Assembly (NCBI RefSeq): GCF_002269125.1
Contig: NZ_NQKI01000020.1
Span: forward strand, 24,656 to 88,655
From: Pseudomonas lundensis
GTDB taxonomy: Bacteria; Pseudomonadota; Gammaproteobacteria; Pseudomonadales; Pseudomonadaceae
DNA length: 64,000 nucleotides
Reading direction: 5' to 3'
Shown here in pieces: positions 55,567 to 64,000 of this stretch. The stretch's first letter is position 1. Every line of letters starts with the position of its first letter. The notes beneath the pieces are model-generated. The model saw only the letters and a list, made by a program, of their open reading frames with translations. It was not told the origin of the DNA and searched no databases. The position numbers were made by a program, and so were the translations under genes.

Positions 55567-57276
55567 ATGATCGAAGTGACTGAAGTCTCGATTGCCCACT
55601 TGCGCGCCGCGCTGGAATCAGGCCATACCACCGCCGTGGAGCTGGTCGAAGCCTACCTGCAGCGCATCGACGCCTATGACGGTCCGGACACTCCCACCGC
55701 ACTGAATGCCGTGGTGGTCCGCAACCCGCAGGCACTCGCGCAGGCGCAGGCTTCAGACGAGCGTCGCGCCAAGGGCCAAACCCTGGGCCCACTGGACGGC
55801 ATTCCGTATACCGCCAAGGACAGTTATCTGGTCAAGGGCCTGACTGCAGCTTCCGGCAGCCCTGCGTTCAAGGACCTGATTGCCTACCGCGATGCCTTCA
55901 CCATCGAACGCCTGCGGGCGGCTGGAGCCATTTGCCTGGGCAAAACCAACATGCCACCCATGGCTAACGGCGGCATGCAACGCGGCGTCTACGGCAGGGC
56001 CGAAAGCCCATACAACGCCGATTACCTGACCGCACCGTTTGCCTCCGGCTCATCCAACGGCGCCGGCACAGCTACCGCTGCCAGTTTCGCAGCCTTCGGT
56101 CTTGCGGAAGAAACCTGGTCGAGCGGCCGCGGGCCTGCCTCCAACAATGGCTTGTGCGCGTATACCCCATCCCGGGGCGTAATTTCGGTGCGGGGCAACT
56201 GGCCACTGACGCCGACCATGGACGTGGTTGTCCCCTATGCGCGCACCATGGCTGACTTGCTTGAAGTACTCGACATCGTAGTGGCGGACGACCCTGAGAC
56301 CCGCGGCGACCTGTGGCGCCTGCAACCCTGGGTGCCCATTCCAAGGGCCTCTTCGGTGCGCCCCGACGCCTACCTGCAACTGGCCGCTACCCCACAGGCC
56401 CTGGCCGGTAAACGCTTTGGCGTGCCGCGCATGTACATCAATGCAGACGCCGAAGCAGGCACCTCGGAAAACCCGGGAATCGGCGGCCCTACCGGGCAAA
56501 AGATCATCACGCGCGATTCAATAATGGACCTGTGGAAACAGGCACGCCACGCACTGGAAACGGCAGGCGCTGAGGTGATTGAAGTGGACTTCCCGCTGGT
56601 CTCCAACTGCGAAGGTGACCGGCCGGGTGCGCCCACTGTATTTAACCGCGGGCTGGTGTCCAAAGCGTTTATGCACGACGAGCTGTGGGAACTGTCTGCT
56701 TGGGCATTCGATGATTTTCTGCGCGCCAACGGCGATCCGAAACTCAACTGCCTGGCCGATGTCGATGGGCCAAACATTTTCCCCCACGACCCCGGCACCC
56801 TGCCCAACCGTGAAGACGACCTCGCTGCCGGTATGGATGAGTACGTAAAAATGGCCAAGCGTGGCATTACCCCCTGGGATCAGATTGCCTCTTTGCCGGA
56901 TGGCCTGCGCGGGCTGGAGCAAACCCGAAAGATCGATCTCGAAGACTGGATGGATGCACGCAAGCTGGATGCGGTGATCTTCCCGACGGTCGCTGATGTC
57001 GGCCCGGCCGATGCCGACATGAATCCCGAATCAGCGGATATCGCCTGGAGCAACGGCGTGTGGGTGGCCAATGGCAATTTGGCCATTCGCCACCTGGGCG
57101 TCCCGACCGTCACAGTGCCGATGGGCGTCATGCACGACATCGGCATGCCTGTGGGGCTGACCTTTGCTGGCCGCGCCTACGATGACTCAGCCTTGCTGCG
57201 TCTGGCCAGCGCATTTGAAGCCACCGGCTCACGACGCAAAGTGCCGCCGCGTACGCCACCGCTTAGCACACCTTAA
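55567..57276 (+). CDS. Amidase (amidase signature family)
   Basis: A 569-residue Ser-Ser-Lys hydrolase. Seen: the catalytic Lys in PYTAKDSYLVKG (about residue 97), the Gly/Ser-rich loop APFASGSSNGAGTATAASF with the bridging Ser, and the nucleophile region EETWSSGRGPASNNG. The rest matches long amidases (for instance the 500-570 residue group) rather than GatA, since no gatB/gatC is near. Substrate unknown. It is flanked by its own terminator (57284-57322). Start ATG 55567 has only a weak GCGGTG upstream. Confidence 0.85.
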   Translation: MIEVTEVSIAHLRAALESGHTTAVELVEAYLQRIDAYDGPDTPTALNAVVVRNPQALAQAQASDERRAKGQTLGPLDGIPYTAKDSYLVKGLTAASGSPAFKDLIAYRDAFTIERLRAAGAICLGKTNMPPMANGGMQRGVYGRAESPYNADYLTAPFASGSSNGAGTATAASFAAFGLAEETWSSGRGPASNNGLCAYTPSRGVISVRGNWPLTPTMDVVVPYARTMADLLEVLDIVVADDPETRGDLWRLQPWVPIPRASSVRPDAYLQLAATPQALAGKRFGVPRMYINADAEAGTSENPGIGGPTGQKIITRDSIMDLWKQARHALETAGAEVIEVDFPLVSNCEGDRPGAPTVFNRGLVSKAFMHDELWELSAWAFDDFLRANGDPKLNCLADVDGPNIFPHDPGTLPNREDDLAAGMDEYVKMAKRGITPWDQIASLPDGLRGLEQTRKIDLEDWMDARKLDAVIFPTVADVGPADADMNPESADIAWSNGVWVANGNLAIRHLGVPTVTVPMGVMHDIGMPVGLTFAGRAYDDSALLRLASAFEATGSRRKVPPRTPPLSTP

Positions 57277-57283
57277 GCAGTCA

Positions 57284-57322
57284 GGGGTTGGCGTAGCGCA
57301 ATCGCCAACCCCTGCTCTTTTG
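57284..57322 (+). terminator. Terminator of the amidase gene
   Basis: Ten-bp perfect stem GGGGTTGGCG (57284-57293) and CGCCAACCCC (57303-57312) followed by TGCTCTTTT. It lies eight bases after the amidase stop codon. Confidence 0.88.
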
Positions 57323-57452
57323 TGCTCGATACAAGTGCCGGACACGCAAAATCGCTTCGCAAACAACACGCAAAGTGAGGAAGTGGTTTTAGATTCAAAA
57401 GGATGGTTACGCAGAATGCGCAGCAACGGTATACGAGAAATACTGTAAGAAA

Positions 57453-57527
57453 TGGCAGGGGCGGCTGGATTCGAACCAACGCATGGCAGGATCAAAACCT
57501 GCTGCCTTACCGCTTGGCGACGCCCCT
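57453..57527 (-). tRNA. tRNA-Gln (UUG)
   Basis: A 75-base cloverleaf on the minus strand: acceptor arms AGGGGCG and CGCCCCT, D arm GCCAAGCGGTAAGGC, anticodon loop TTTTGAT with anticodon UUG, T-loop GTTCGAATCC, discriminator G and encoded CCA. Confidence 0.96.
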
Positions 57528-57813
57528 GTATCTGTTGCGATGAGTGCTTGGCACTCGACTCCCGCGTGCTCAGCGCAAAACACATAAAGGGCTTTGAACT
57601 GCAGGCCATCGGATGACCTGTCCGGGAATGCGCGCAAATTTACCAACATTCGTAACATCTGGAAACCCCCAAACGCACAAATTTATTAAAAAACAGCCAC
57701 TTAGTAGGAAAAACGGAAAATAACCGTCGAAAACAGCCTCATCAAAAGCACTGCTCGACAGGAAAAACCATTGCCCCCAAGTCAACCAGCGCTTGCGGGC
57801 AATGCCTGAGGGG

Positions 57814-58269
57814 TTAGTTTTGTGGAATCACCCGCGCGTCACTGCCCGCGCCTTCGATATACACGTGCATCCCCGGCTTAAGGACAGGGTTGATTGGCTG
57901 GGTAACCGACACCAGGACACCACTTTTGACCCGTACGATAATTTGCTGAACTTGCCGCGGTTGGTCATAGCGCTGTCTTTCGGTGTAGTTGCCGCCCGCC
58001 GCCCCGGCCAGCGCACCGGCCACCATCGCCACATCCCGCCCCGTGCCATGACCGATCAAGCTGCCTATCCCGGCCCCGGCAATCCCGCCCAAAATGGCGC
58101 CGACCCCGCTGTCATGGTTAGTCTGTGCCTGCGTAAGCTCAATTTGCTCAATGACCCCGGTGCGGATTTCATACTCATTTGGCCCCGGGTTATTCGCCCC
58201 GCCATTAACGCAAGCGGTAAGGACGAGTGCTACAAGTGCGATTGATAGCGTTGACAGAATGTTTCTCAT
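57814..58269 (-). CDS. Glycine-zipper outer membrane lipoprotein (SlyB/Pcp-like)
   Basis: A 151-residue lipoprotein: hydrophobic start and lipobox LTAC at about residue 20. The middle is a glycine-zipper segment GVGAILGGIAGAGIGSLIGHGTGRD and VAGALAGAAGG (two hairpin-like Gly/Ala helices). The C-terminal part (IIVRVKSGVLVSVTQP and KPGMHVYIEG) resembles the domain of SlyB/PCP lipoproteins, which stabilise the outer membrane. Start ATG 58269 with GGAG seven bases upstream. Confidence 0.85.
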   Translation of the reverse strand: MRNILSTLSIALVALVLTACVNGGANNPGPNEYEIRTGVIEQIELTQAQTNHDSGVGAILGGIAGAGIGSLIGHGTGRDVAMVAGALAGAAGGNYTERQRYDQPRQVQQIIVRVKSGVLVSVTQPINPVLKPGMHVYIEGAGSDARVIPQN

Positions 58270-58370
58270 CGCCGACTCCATAGTCCAGAAAGGGGTTAGT
58301 CAAACTGAAAAAGAGCGTAGCACACGGTTTTTTTGACGCCCGCTAGCGGCGCTTTGCCCTGCAACGTGAA

Positions 58371-58397
58371 TGAAAAAACCCCGCACAAGGCGGGGTT
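58371..58397 (-). terminator. Terminator of the YkvI-like transporter gene
   Basis: Stem AACCCCGC (58377-58384) and GCGGGGTT (58390-58397). On the minus strand it is followed by TTTTTTCA, placing it right after the gene ending at 58435. Confidence 0.8.
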
Positions 58398-58434
58398 CTG
58401 GTTTCAAGGGAGGGCTGTTGCGAGACCGCGCCCG

Positions 58435-59523
58435 TTATGAAGCCGCGTCCAGTTCAGCTTTAAGCGCCTTGGCGCTTGAGCGACCACGTACCCAGCTAAA
58501 CGCAATCGCGAGAATGAGGGCAAAGCCGACGTATCCCAGCAGTGGGTAAACAGTCCCGACCAATTTGCTAAAGCCACCCAGGCTCAAGGCCAGCCCCACG
58601 CACACAGCCACTGCGCTGGTCACCTTGAAACGACGCGTTTCAGGTTTTGCAAAACGGGCGCTGAACGCAAAGAACATCCCTACCGCCGTGCTGTACACCA
58701 TGCAAACCAGGGCCAGCGACATCACAACCGACAGAATCGGCGAAATGCGGCCGGCCAGTGCCAGCGATGGCATTTCGATGCCCTGCAGTTGGTTGATATT
58801 GGCGAACAGGCCGATGTTCAACAGCAGGATCAGCACGCCCAATCCCAAACCGCCGAGTATGCCGCCCACAGCCGCGGCCTTCGGTTGTCGAGTCATGCCT
58901 CCGATCACAGCCAGCATCGGGAAACCTACCGCGATGTTGAACGATGCATACAACAGGGCCCCGACAAACCAGTTGCCGGACACCGTTTCGTTGTTCTCAC
59001 GGGCGACAGCGTCGAGGGTCTCTACGGGTGCGTTGTAGCTGAAAATCGAATACGTGGTGATGATGAGCACCATGGCCAGCAGAAAGGGCATGACAGCGCT
59101 GATCAAATCAATGATGCGCTTGACGTTCATGCACAGGGTGGCGATCACCAAGAGCGTCATCAGTACGCCGCCAAACAAAGGTGGCATGTCGTACTGCTGA
59201 GCGAAGATTGAGCCGCTGCCAGCCAGCATTACCACGCCGACGCCATACAAGAAGAACGACAACACCACATCAACGACCCATCCAATACGTGCCCCGAAAA
59301 GGCTGTAGAGAACCTCTTTGTGCGAATTGGCTTGCATCTTCGAGCTCATGCGGGCGATTTGCATACCCAAAAAGGCAAACATCAGGCCGCTCACCAGCGT
59401 GCCTGCGATGCCTATCAGCCCATAGCCGGTAAAAAACTGCAGCACCTCCTGTCCGGAAGCAAAGCCGCCGCCAATGACCACAGACATGTAAGCAAGAGCA
59501 ATCTGGATGGACTGTTTATTCAT
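58435..59523 (-). CDS. YkvI-like membrane protein (APC-superfamily-type transporter)
   Basis: A 362-residue protein with about ten hydrophobic segments. The start QIALAYMSVVIGGGFASGQEVLQFFTGYG is the clearest mark: the unwound TM1 motif VIGGGFASGQE occurs in YkvI-type proteins related to the LeuT-like fold. Later blocks: FFLYGVGVVMLAGSGS, LLYASFNIAVGFPMLAVIGG and GRISPILSVVMSLALVCMVYSTAVGM. The substrate is not known. It has its own terminator (58371-58397), and an inverted repeat sits upstream (59694-59727). Confidence 0.75.
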   Translation of the reverse strand: MNKQSIQIALAYMSVVIGGGFASGQEVLQFFTGYGLIGIAGTLVSGLMFAFLGMQIARMSSKMQANSHKEVLYSLFGARIGWVVDVVLSFFLYGVGVVMLAGSGSIFAQQYDMPPLFGGVLMTLLVIATLCMNVKRIIDLISAVMPFLLAMVLIITTYSIFSYNAPVETLDAVARENNETVSGNWFVGALLYASFNIAVGFPMLAVIGGMTRQPKAAAVGGILGGLGLGVLILLLNIGLFANINQLQGIEMPSLALAGRISPILSVVMSLALVCMVYSTAVGMFFAFSARFAKPETRRFKVTSAVAVCVGLALSLGGFSKLVGTVYPLLGYVGFALILAIAFSWVRGRSSAKALKAELDAAS

Positions 59524-59931
59524 TACACTTTTCTCATTCTTAGACTTATTAGGTGCACGCCACAGGAGACGCTGCCAGCGCCCTCTTCTGCGGGTAAAGC
59601 GCCCCGACAGAGCAGGTTCTCGAATCAGTCAGATAGGAGGTGCTGCGCAGGTAGACAGACGCCGAGCGCAGTATAAGAAGTGTCATGTAGTCCTTTTCAC
59701 CATATACACCGCCATATCTGGTGAAAAATGCGGCCTTAATGCGTTTGGCCTCATAAAAGTCTGGATCTTGTCTTTATTAACCCCAAAAACGATTGAAATA
59801 TATTGATACAAGACAATCTTTACAAATCAGTCAGTTAGCGGTTTGGTGCTACGCGCTCTATAACGACATGAACGCTCATGTGCGAAATCCAGAGCGCAAT
59901 ACAGGTAAGTACGCCTGCGCATTCAGTCTTT
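59524..59931. other. Intergenic region with a 9-bp inverted repeat
   Basis: About 400 bases between the YkvI-like gene and the photolyase gene, both on the minus strand, with no convincing gene. It contains TTTTCACCA (59694-59702) and TGGTGAAAA (59719-59727), a perfect inverted repeat with a 16-base centre. The centre holds a CCATAT direct repeat. This could be an operator for the transporter gene. Confidence 0.45.
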
Positions 59932-61470
59932 TTAAGGGGGCTCACCTGCCTCCAGCTTAGCCAGCAGGTCTTGGCCACGTAGCCAAAGTGCCTCCTGCTT
60001 CGACTCAGGCATACGCGCGAGGTTTTTGTAGATCATGCTCATGCGTTGATTACTGAGCAGAAGATCACGGTGGCGCATCAAAAAATGCCAATAGAGCGCG
60101 TTGAATGGGCACGCGTCCTCACTCGTACTTTCGCTCACCTTGTAAGCACAGCCACGGCAATAATCCGACATGCGCTTGATGTATTGCCCGCTGGCGCAAT
60201 AAGGTTTGGAGCCCAGATAACCGCCATCGGCATGCATGACCATGCCAAGGGTATTGGGGAGTTCCACCCAGTCGAAGGCGTCCATGTAAATCGCCAGATA
60301 CCACTCGCAAATTTGGCTCGGAGCAATTCCCGCCAACAGTGCGAAATTGCCGGTCACCATCAATCGTTGAATATGGTGCGCGTAGGCATGCTGCAAGCTT
60401 TGGTTGATGGCTTGACGCATGCAGTTCATCTTGGTGTCGCCTGTCCAGTAGAAGGCGGGAAGCGATCGGGTATTGCCGAACCTATTGGAATGGGCATAGT
60501 CAGGCATCTTCAGCCAGTAGACCCCCCTGACGTATTCCCGCCAGCCGATCAGTTGCCGAATGAAACCTTCGGCAGCGTTCAACGGGATACTGCCTGACCA
60601 ATAAGCAGACGCCACATCACTGCACAGCTGATGCAAATCCAGCAAGCCAATATTGAGTGCAGCGCTGATACGGGCATGAAAAAGAAAGGGCTCGTCACTG
60701 GCCATTGCATCTTGATAGTCGCCAAAGGCCGCAAGGCCCCAATCAAGAAAGAACGCCCAGAGGACTTGGGCTTCGGCGTGCGTGACAGGGTAATCGTACT
60801 TGTCCAGTGAGCCATAGTGACTGGAGAAGTTTTGCGCCACCAACGCCAGTACCTCCTGCGTGATGGCATCGGGCGTAAAACGAGTGGGTAACGGGGGCTT
60901 AAGCCCTTTGGGTAACGGTTTTCGGTTTTGCGCATCAAAATTCCAGGCGCCTCCGACCGGGGTGCCGTCGCCATTGAGCAGTAACCCACTTTTGCGGCGC
61001 ATTTCTCGATAAAAGAACTCCATGCGCAGCTGTTTTTTCCCTTTCGCCCAGTTCGCAAATTCATCACGCGTGCAGAGGAAACGACGATCGGAATGCCACT
61101 GGATGGCTAGACCGCAGGCCCTGAGTGATTGCTCCAGGCGCCAATCACCACACTCCGTGATATGAATTTCAGCTGGCTGCAGCAGCGCCTGCCACCGCAC
61201 CAATTCGCCCGGTACGGAGCCACTGTTGTCCGGATCAACGAGCGAAACGTACTGCACGTTAAATCCGCGCTCACGCAAGGCCGCAGCAAAGTGGCGCATG
61301 GCACTCAAGATCAGAACGATTTTTTGCGGATGATGAGGGACATGCCTGGCCTCCTCCATCACCTCAACCATCAGTACCGTGTCGCGTTGTGCGTCGAGAC
61401 ACTGCAGTGACGCGAGATTGAAAGAGAGCTGGTCGCCCAACACCAGGCACAGCCGGTTTGGCCTTTTCAT
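59932..61470 (-). CDS. Iron-sulfur (6-4)-type photolyase/cryptochrome (FeS-BCP, PhrB-like)
   Basis: A 512-residue photolyase of the FeS-BCP group, which repairs (6-4) photoproducts with light. N-terminal antenna domain: LCLVLGDQLSFNLASLQCLD, with LVLGDQLS being specific to this group. FAD domain: GWREYVRGVYWLKMPDY, HIQRLMVTGNFALLAG and GMVMHADGGYLGSKPY. Four Cys compatible with the [4Fe-4S] cluster are seen in the C-terminal part, for example the pair in YCRGCAYKVS and one in EDACPFNALYW. Start ATG 61470 with AGGA nine bases upstream. It lies downstream of a DUF393 gene and is probably co-transcribed. Confidence 0.9.
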   Translation of the reverse strand: MKRPNRLCLVLGDQLSFNLASLQCLDAQRDTVLMVEVMEEARHVPHHPQKIVLILSAMRHFAAALRERGFNVQYVSLVDPDNSGSVPGELVRWQALLQPAEIHITECGDWRLEQSLRACGLAIQWHSDRRFLCTRDEFANWAKGKKQLRMEFFYREMRRKSGLLLNGDGTPVGGAWNFDAQNRKPLPKGLKPPLPTRFTPDAITQEVLALVAQNFSSHYGSLDKYDYPVTHAEAQVLWAFFLDWGLAAFGDYQDAMASDEPFLFHARISAALNIGLLDLHQLCSDVASAYWSGSIPLNAAEGFIRQLIGWREYVRGVYWLKMPDYAHSNRFGNTRSLPAFYWTGDTKMNCMRQAINQSLQHAYAHHIQRLMVTGNFALLAGIAPSQICEWYLAIYMDAFDWVELPNTLGMVMHADGGYLGSKPYCASGQYIKRMSDYCRGCAYKVSESTSEDACPFNALYWHFLMRHRDLLLSNQRMSMIYKNLARMPESKQEALWLRGQDLLAKLEAGEPP

Positions 61471-61587
61471 TCGATAAGTTCCTGCAGGGTTTAGTGGACA
61501 GGCATCAGGGACGCAAGAAGGCCTCGCGCCGACTCGATCAGTTCAGCAGACGTCTTTGCCGAGTAGGACGAGCCAGATAGCGCAGTG

Positions 61588-62049
61588 CTATTTGCCCACT
61601 GGCGGGTTGGGACGCTTGTCAGAAGGCGCAGGGGGTGAAACCGTGCAGCGATTGTCGGTACAGCGCCGACGCCCATCTGGATGCGGCAACCAGCCCAAGT
61701 GCGGGCGCACGCGGCAAAAAAAGCGATAACCAAGGCTCAGCACTGGCCTCATAAACCGCCAGGACAATGGCGTAACCCACATTCCGAGACCGGCGGCTCG
61801 CCAACTCCATAGCGTCGCGTCCAAGCCTGTGACCCACGCTCCGTCACTGAACCTGGCGTGCAGGCACGACTGCATCTGCCCAAGGGTAAATCCCAGGGTT
61901 TTTGCGTCGAAGGTCGCTTCACTGATATCAACAAATACCAGCCGCTGCGGCGAGGCCCGCGCTCGTAACACGTTGATTTCCTGGGCGCAGAGCGGGCAAG
62001 CGCCATCAAAAAAAAGCGTCAGTGGCCACTGCAAATTCTTGTACATCAC
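61588..62049 (-). CDS. DUF393 (DCC family) thiol-disulfide oxidoreductase-like protein
   Basis: A 150-odd residue protein with the DCC-family motif FFDGACPLCAQEI near residue 13, where CPLC forms a CxxC pair of thioredoxin-like type. The following block RLVFVDISEATFDA and the hydrophobic region near GMWVTPLSWRFMRPVLSLGYRFF are typical of the family, and a Cys-rich end (RRRCTDNRCTVS) follows. The start is either GTG 62049 or ATG 62046. It lies 117 bases upstream of the photolyase gene on the same strand; DUF393 genes near photolyases occur in other bacteria, but a link is unproven. Confidence 0.85.
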   Translation of the reverse strand: MMYKNLQWPLTLFFDGACPLCAQEINVLRARASPQRLVFVDISEATFDAKTLGFTLGQMQSCLHARFSDGAWVTGLDATLWSWRAAGLGMWVTPLSWRFMRPVLSLGYRFFCRVRPHLGWLPHPDGRRRCTDNRCTVSPPAPSDKRPNPPVGK

Positions 62050-62058
62050 CCGACTGCC

Positions 62059-62087
62059 TGTATAAGTTTTTCACACAATATTCTCAA
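62059..62087 (-). promoter_or_regulatory. Possible promoter of the DUF393-photolyase unit
   Basis: On the minus strand TTGAGA (62087-62082) and TATACA (62064-62059) with a 17-base spacer. It fits sigma70 well, but the start of transcription would fall only about six bases before the ATG, so the message would be nearly leaderless. Confidence 0.3.
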
Positions 62088-62210
62088 ACAGCTCTGTAGG
62101 CAACCGATGCGCGATCTTGAACGCCAAGCACGCTTTTACTTCACCCCTTGCAGGAATAAGGAGTCACAGCGCGACTCGCTACAGGCTCAATTACCCTTGC
62201 TCAGCACGGA

Positions 62211-62441
62211 TTACGGCCTGGGCGCAGGCTCCACGAAGTGACGTTCAGGCTGCGTAACAACGACTGCACCTAGGCGATTGAGTCTCACAGACTTGACGTT
62301 GTAGCCACCTGCGGTGCCCGATCTGATGCAGCTAGGGGCGAAGTTGATATCGCTGCCGCCTGCGTTGAGGGTGATTTCTAGTTGGCAATCAGTTTGAAGC
62401 CTGCTTGCGCACGAACAGGCCCATGCCCTGCCCTGCCCCAC
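62211..62441 (-). pseudogene. Probable remnant of a decayed gene
   Basis: A minus-strand frame whose C-terminal 60 codons read like a real protein end: CQLEITLNAGGSDINFAPSC, then GGYNVKSVRLNRLGAVVV. The upstream part changes character and the frame begins at a weak GTG. In a neighbouring frame just upstream (about 62380-62500) the peptide YLPYRHMPDQLPTDGRGAGQ followed by GMGLFVRK is protein-like but ends at a stop. Both suggest a frameshifted, truncated gene; I cannot name it. Confidence 0.35.
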
Positions 62442-62691
62442 GCCCGTCGGTGGGAAGCTGGTCAGGCATGTGCCGGTAGGGGAGATAACCTTTCAATCTT
62501 GCGCTAGACCGCAGATGGGGGAGCCCGCCTTGATCGACTAGACGCATTGAGCGCCTGATCTTTGCCGGTTATAGCCAATCGTCCAAGGCGCAACCGGGCA
62601 ATCGTGAATACAGGCTAACTGTTGATTCAATTCCAAGCCGCAACTCACGAGACGTCGCTACCCAAAAGTAGCGACGGTTATCGAGCGCGAA
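62442..62691. other. Gene-poor stretch downstream of the CitA-like gene
   Basis: No convincing gene. It includes the inverted repeat GTCGCTAC (62653-62660) and GTAGCGAC (62668-62675) about 15 bases beyond the stop of the minus-strand symporter gene, which may serve as its terminator although no T-run is present. Confidence 0.4.
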
Positions 62692-63990
62692 CTACACAAG
62701 TTTGGCCGCTAATATTTTTTGCTTGCGATATAGAATGGTTGTCGCCGTAAATCCGCACATCGCCGCGAACATAAGCCAGTAGGCTGGCGATGCTTTATCC
62801 CCTGTAGCCTGGACCAGCAGGGTCGAGATTGCCGGGGTGAAACCGCCAAATACAGCAGTTGCCAGACTGAACGCTAGCGAGAAGCCAACCACACGGACGT
62901 TCTGAGGCATCACCTCAGTTAACGCTGCAACTATAGCGCCATTGTAAATACCGAAAAAGAATGAGAAGTACAGCAGGACGGTAAGCAACCGTTGGAAACT
63001 AGCCGCTTCTGCCAGCCAGTGCATAGCCGGATAAGCCGTAAAGATGCACAGAAAAGAGATCGCGAGAAGCAGCGGGCGACGACCTATCCGATCAGAAATC
63101 GCACCGCCTATGGGTAACCAGAAAAAGTTACTGACACCAACAAGCAACGTGACCACCAGGCTATCGGTGGTGCTCAAGTTCAGTACAGTTCTACCAAACG
63201 TGGGGGTATAGACCGTGATCAAGTAGAACGTGGTCGTTGTCATGGAGGCTAACAATCCGCCGGCAAGTACTGTGCGCCAGTTGTCACGCATTGAGCGAAA
63301 CACTTCACGCGTTGTTGGACGGTGCAGGCGTGCAGCGAATGCCGCTGTTTCTTCAAGTGAACGGCGGATAATGAAAATGAACGGGATAATCACGCAGCCA
63401 ATGAAAAAAGGAATGCGCCAGCCCCAGTCGGCGATTTCAGCAGCCTGCATGGTAGCGTTGATGGTGTATCCAAGTGCGGCCGCTACGACGATTGCAACTT
63501 GCTGACTGGCCGATTGCCAACTTGTGTAGAAGCCGCTGTGGCCGGGTGTTGCAATTTCCGCAAGATACACGGATACACCGCCCATCTCTGCGCCGGCAGA
63601 GAAGCCTTGCAGCAACCTGCCCAGCAATACCAGAATCGGTGCCGCTACGCCGATGCTGGCATAGCCCGGCACCAGGGCGATCAACACCGTACCAGCGGCC
63701 ATAATTGACAGTGTCACAATCAGCCCCTTACGACGGCCAACTTTGTCGATGTACGCACCCAGTACGATTGCTCCCAACGGGCGCATCAGAAACCCAGAGC
63801 CAAACACCGCAAAGGTCATCATTAGCGAAGCAAATTCGCTGGTGGCTGGAAAGAAGGTCTGAGAGATGTAAGTTGCGTAAAACCCGAAAAGAAAGAAATC
63901 GAACTGTTCTAAAAAGTTACCACTAGGCTCTGTACGTAAAGTATTGTCGCAAGCACCGCATAGCGCAGGCCAATGAGACCATCGCCGCAA
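62692..63990 (-). CDS. Tricarboxylate (citrate/tricarballylate) proton symporter, CitA/TcuC-like, N-terminus abnormal
   Basis: MHS-family carrier with about 12 membrane segments. From [20 protein letters not shown] onward it matches Salmonella CitA/TcuC very closely as I recall it: [51 protein letters not shown] and [20 protein letters not shown]. It imports citrate or tricarballylate with protons. The N-terminus before SGN does not look like the family (only LR may align), the only start is a TTG near the edge, and the frame runs open to the window end. It is therefore either cut by the window, truncated by an insertion, or divergent. GC content is lower than in the neighbourhood. Confidence 0.75.
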   Translation of the reverse strand: MRRWSHWPALCGACDNTLRTEPSGNFLEQFDFFLFGFYATYISQTFFPATSEFASLMMTFAVFGSGFLMRPLGAIVLGAYIDKVGRRKGLIVTLSIMAAGTVLIALVPGYASIGVAAPILVLLGRLLQGFSAGAEMGGVSVYLAEIATPGHSGFYTSWQSASQQVAIVVAAALGYTINATMQAAEIADWGWRIPFFIGCVIIPFIFIIRRSLEETAAFAARLHRPTTREVFRSMRDNWRTVLAGGLLASMTTTTFYLITVYTPTFGRTVLNLSTTDSLVVTLLVGVSNFFWLPIGGAISDRIGRRPLLLAISFLCIFTAYPAMHWLAEAASFQRLLTVLLYFSFFFGIYNGAIVAALTEVMPQNVRVVGFSLAFSLATAVFGGFTPAISTLLVQATGDKASPAYWLMFAAMCGFTATTILYRKQKILAAKLV

Positions 63991-64000
63991 AACTTGTTGC

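Noticed and set aside
1..64000. CRISPR array, prophage or integrase genes
   Set aside because: No regularly spaced repeats, no Cas, phage structural or integrase proteins were seen anywhere in the window.

Overview
The window looks like a chromosome segment of a Pseudomonas species, probably of the fluorescens/putida side of the genus. The evidence is the core genes and their style (mqo, tyrB, uvrB, polB, SlyB-like lipoprotein, DUF1289), the high GC coding bias, and a complete benzoate/catechol beta-ketoadipate gene set with BenR and PcaR. This taxonomic placement is inference from gene content; no database search was possible.

Layout. 1-10.5 kb: housekeeping and accessory genes (UPF0149 fragment, GNAT-like protein, secreted CAP protein, malate:quinone oxidoreductase, two small conserved proteins, a trimethylamine-type flavin monooxygenase, a hybrid sensor kinase, a periplasmic protein and a lipoprotein). 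10.7-23.3 kb: one co-directional minus-strand catabolic cluster, benR-benABCD-catBCA-catIJ-pcaF-pcaD, preceded by pcaR. It encodes the whole route from benzoate to catechol, cis,cis-muconate, muconolactone, 3-oxoadipate and finally acetyl-CoA plus succinyl-CoA. Two direct TGCA-N6-GGATA boxes upstream of benA and TTCGATAATCGAA-type palindromes upstream of catI and pcaR suggest a two-tier control by BenR and PcaR. No catR is present.

23.4-28.4 kb: tRNA-Asn, tyrB, uvrB and an MFS carrier (core chromosome). 28.4-40.4 kb: transport and regulation. It holds an EmrAB-OMF type tripartite efflux operon with a LysR regulator and a trailing MHS transporter, an anion/cation-symporter-family MFS, a second LysR gene, an FAD-linked (D-lactate/glycolate type) oxidase and a FUSC membrane protein. 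A strong orphan terminator at 35.11-35.15 kb suggests an unannotated small RNA.

41.1-49.0 kb: a urease cluster in the order ureABCEFGD - urea channel - NixA-type nickel permease. This is the Yersinia-like order, not the usual Pseudomonas ureD-ABC one. The urea channel gene is frameshifted. It is followed by a potassium channel and two tandem CrcB/Fluc fluoride channel genes. 51.3-59.5 kb: polB, lipoproteins, a coiled-coil envelope protein, an amidase, tRNA-Gln, a SlyB-like lipoprotein and a YkvI-like transporter. 59.9-62.0 kb: an iron-sulfur (6-4)-type photolyase with a DUF393 protein. 62.05-64 kb: a gene-poor, lower-GC stretch with a probable decayed gene and a CitA/TcuC-like tricarboxylate symporter that runs to the window edge with an abnormal N-terminus.
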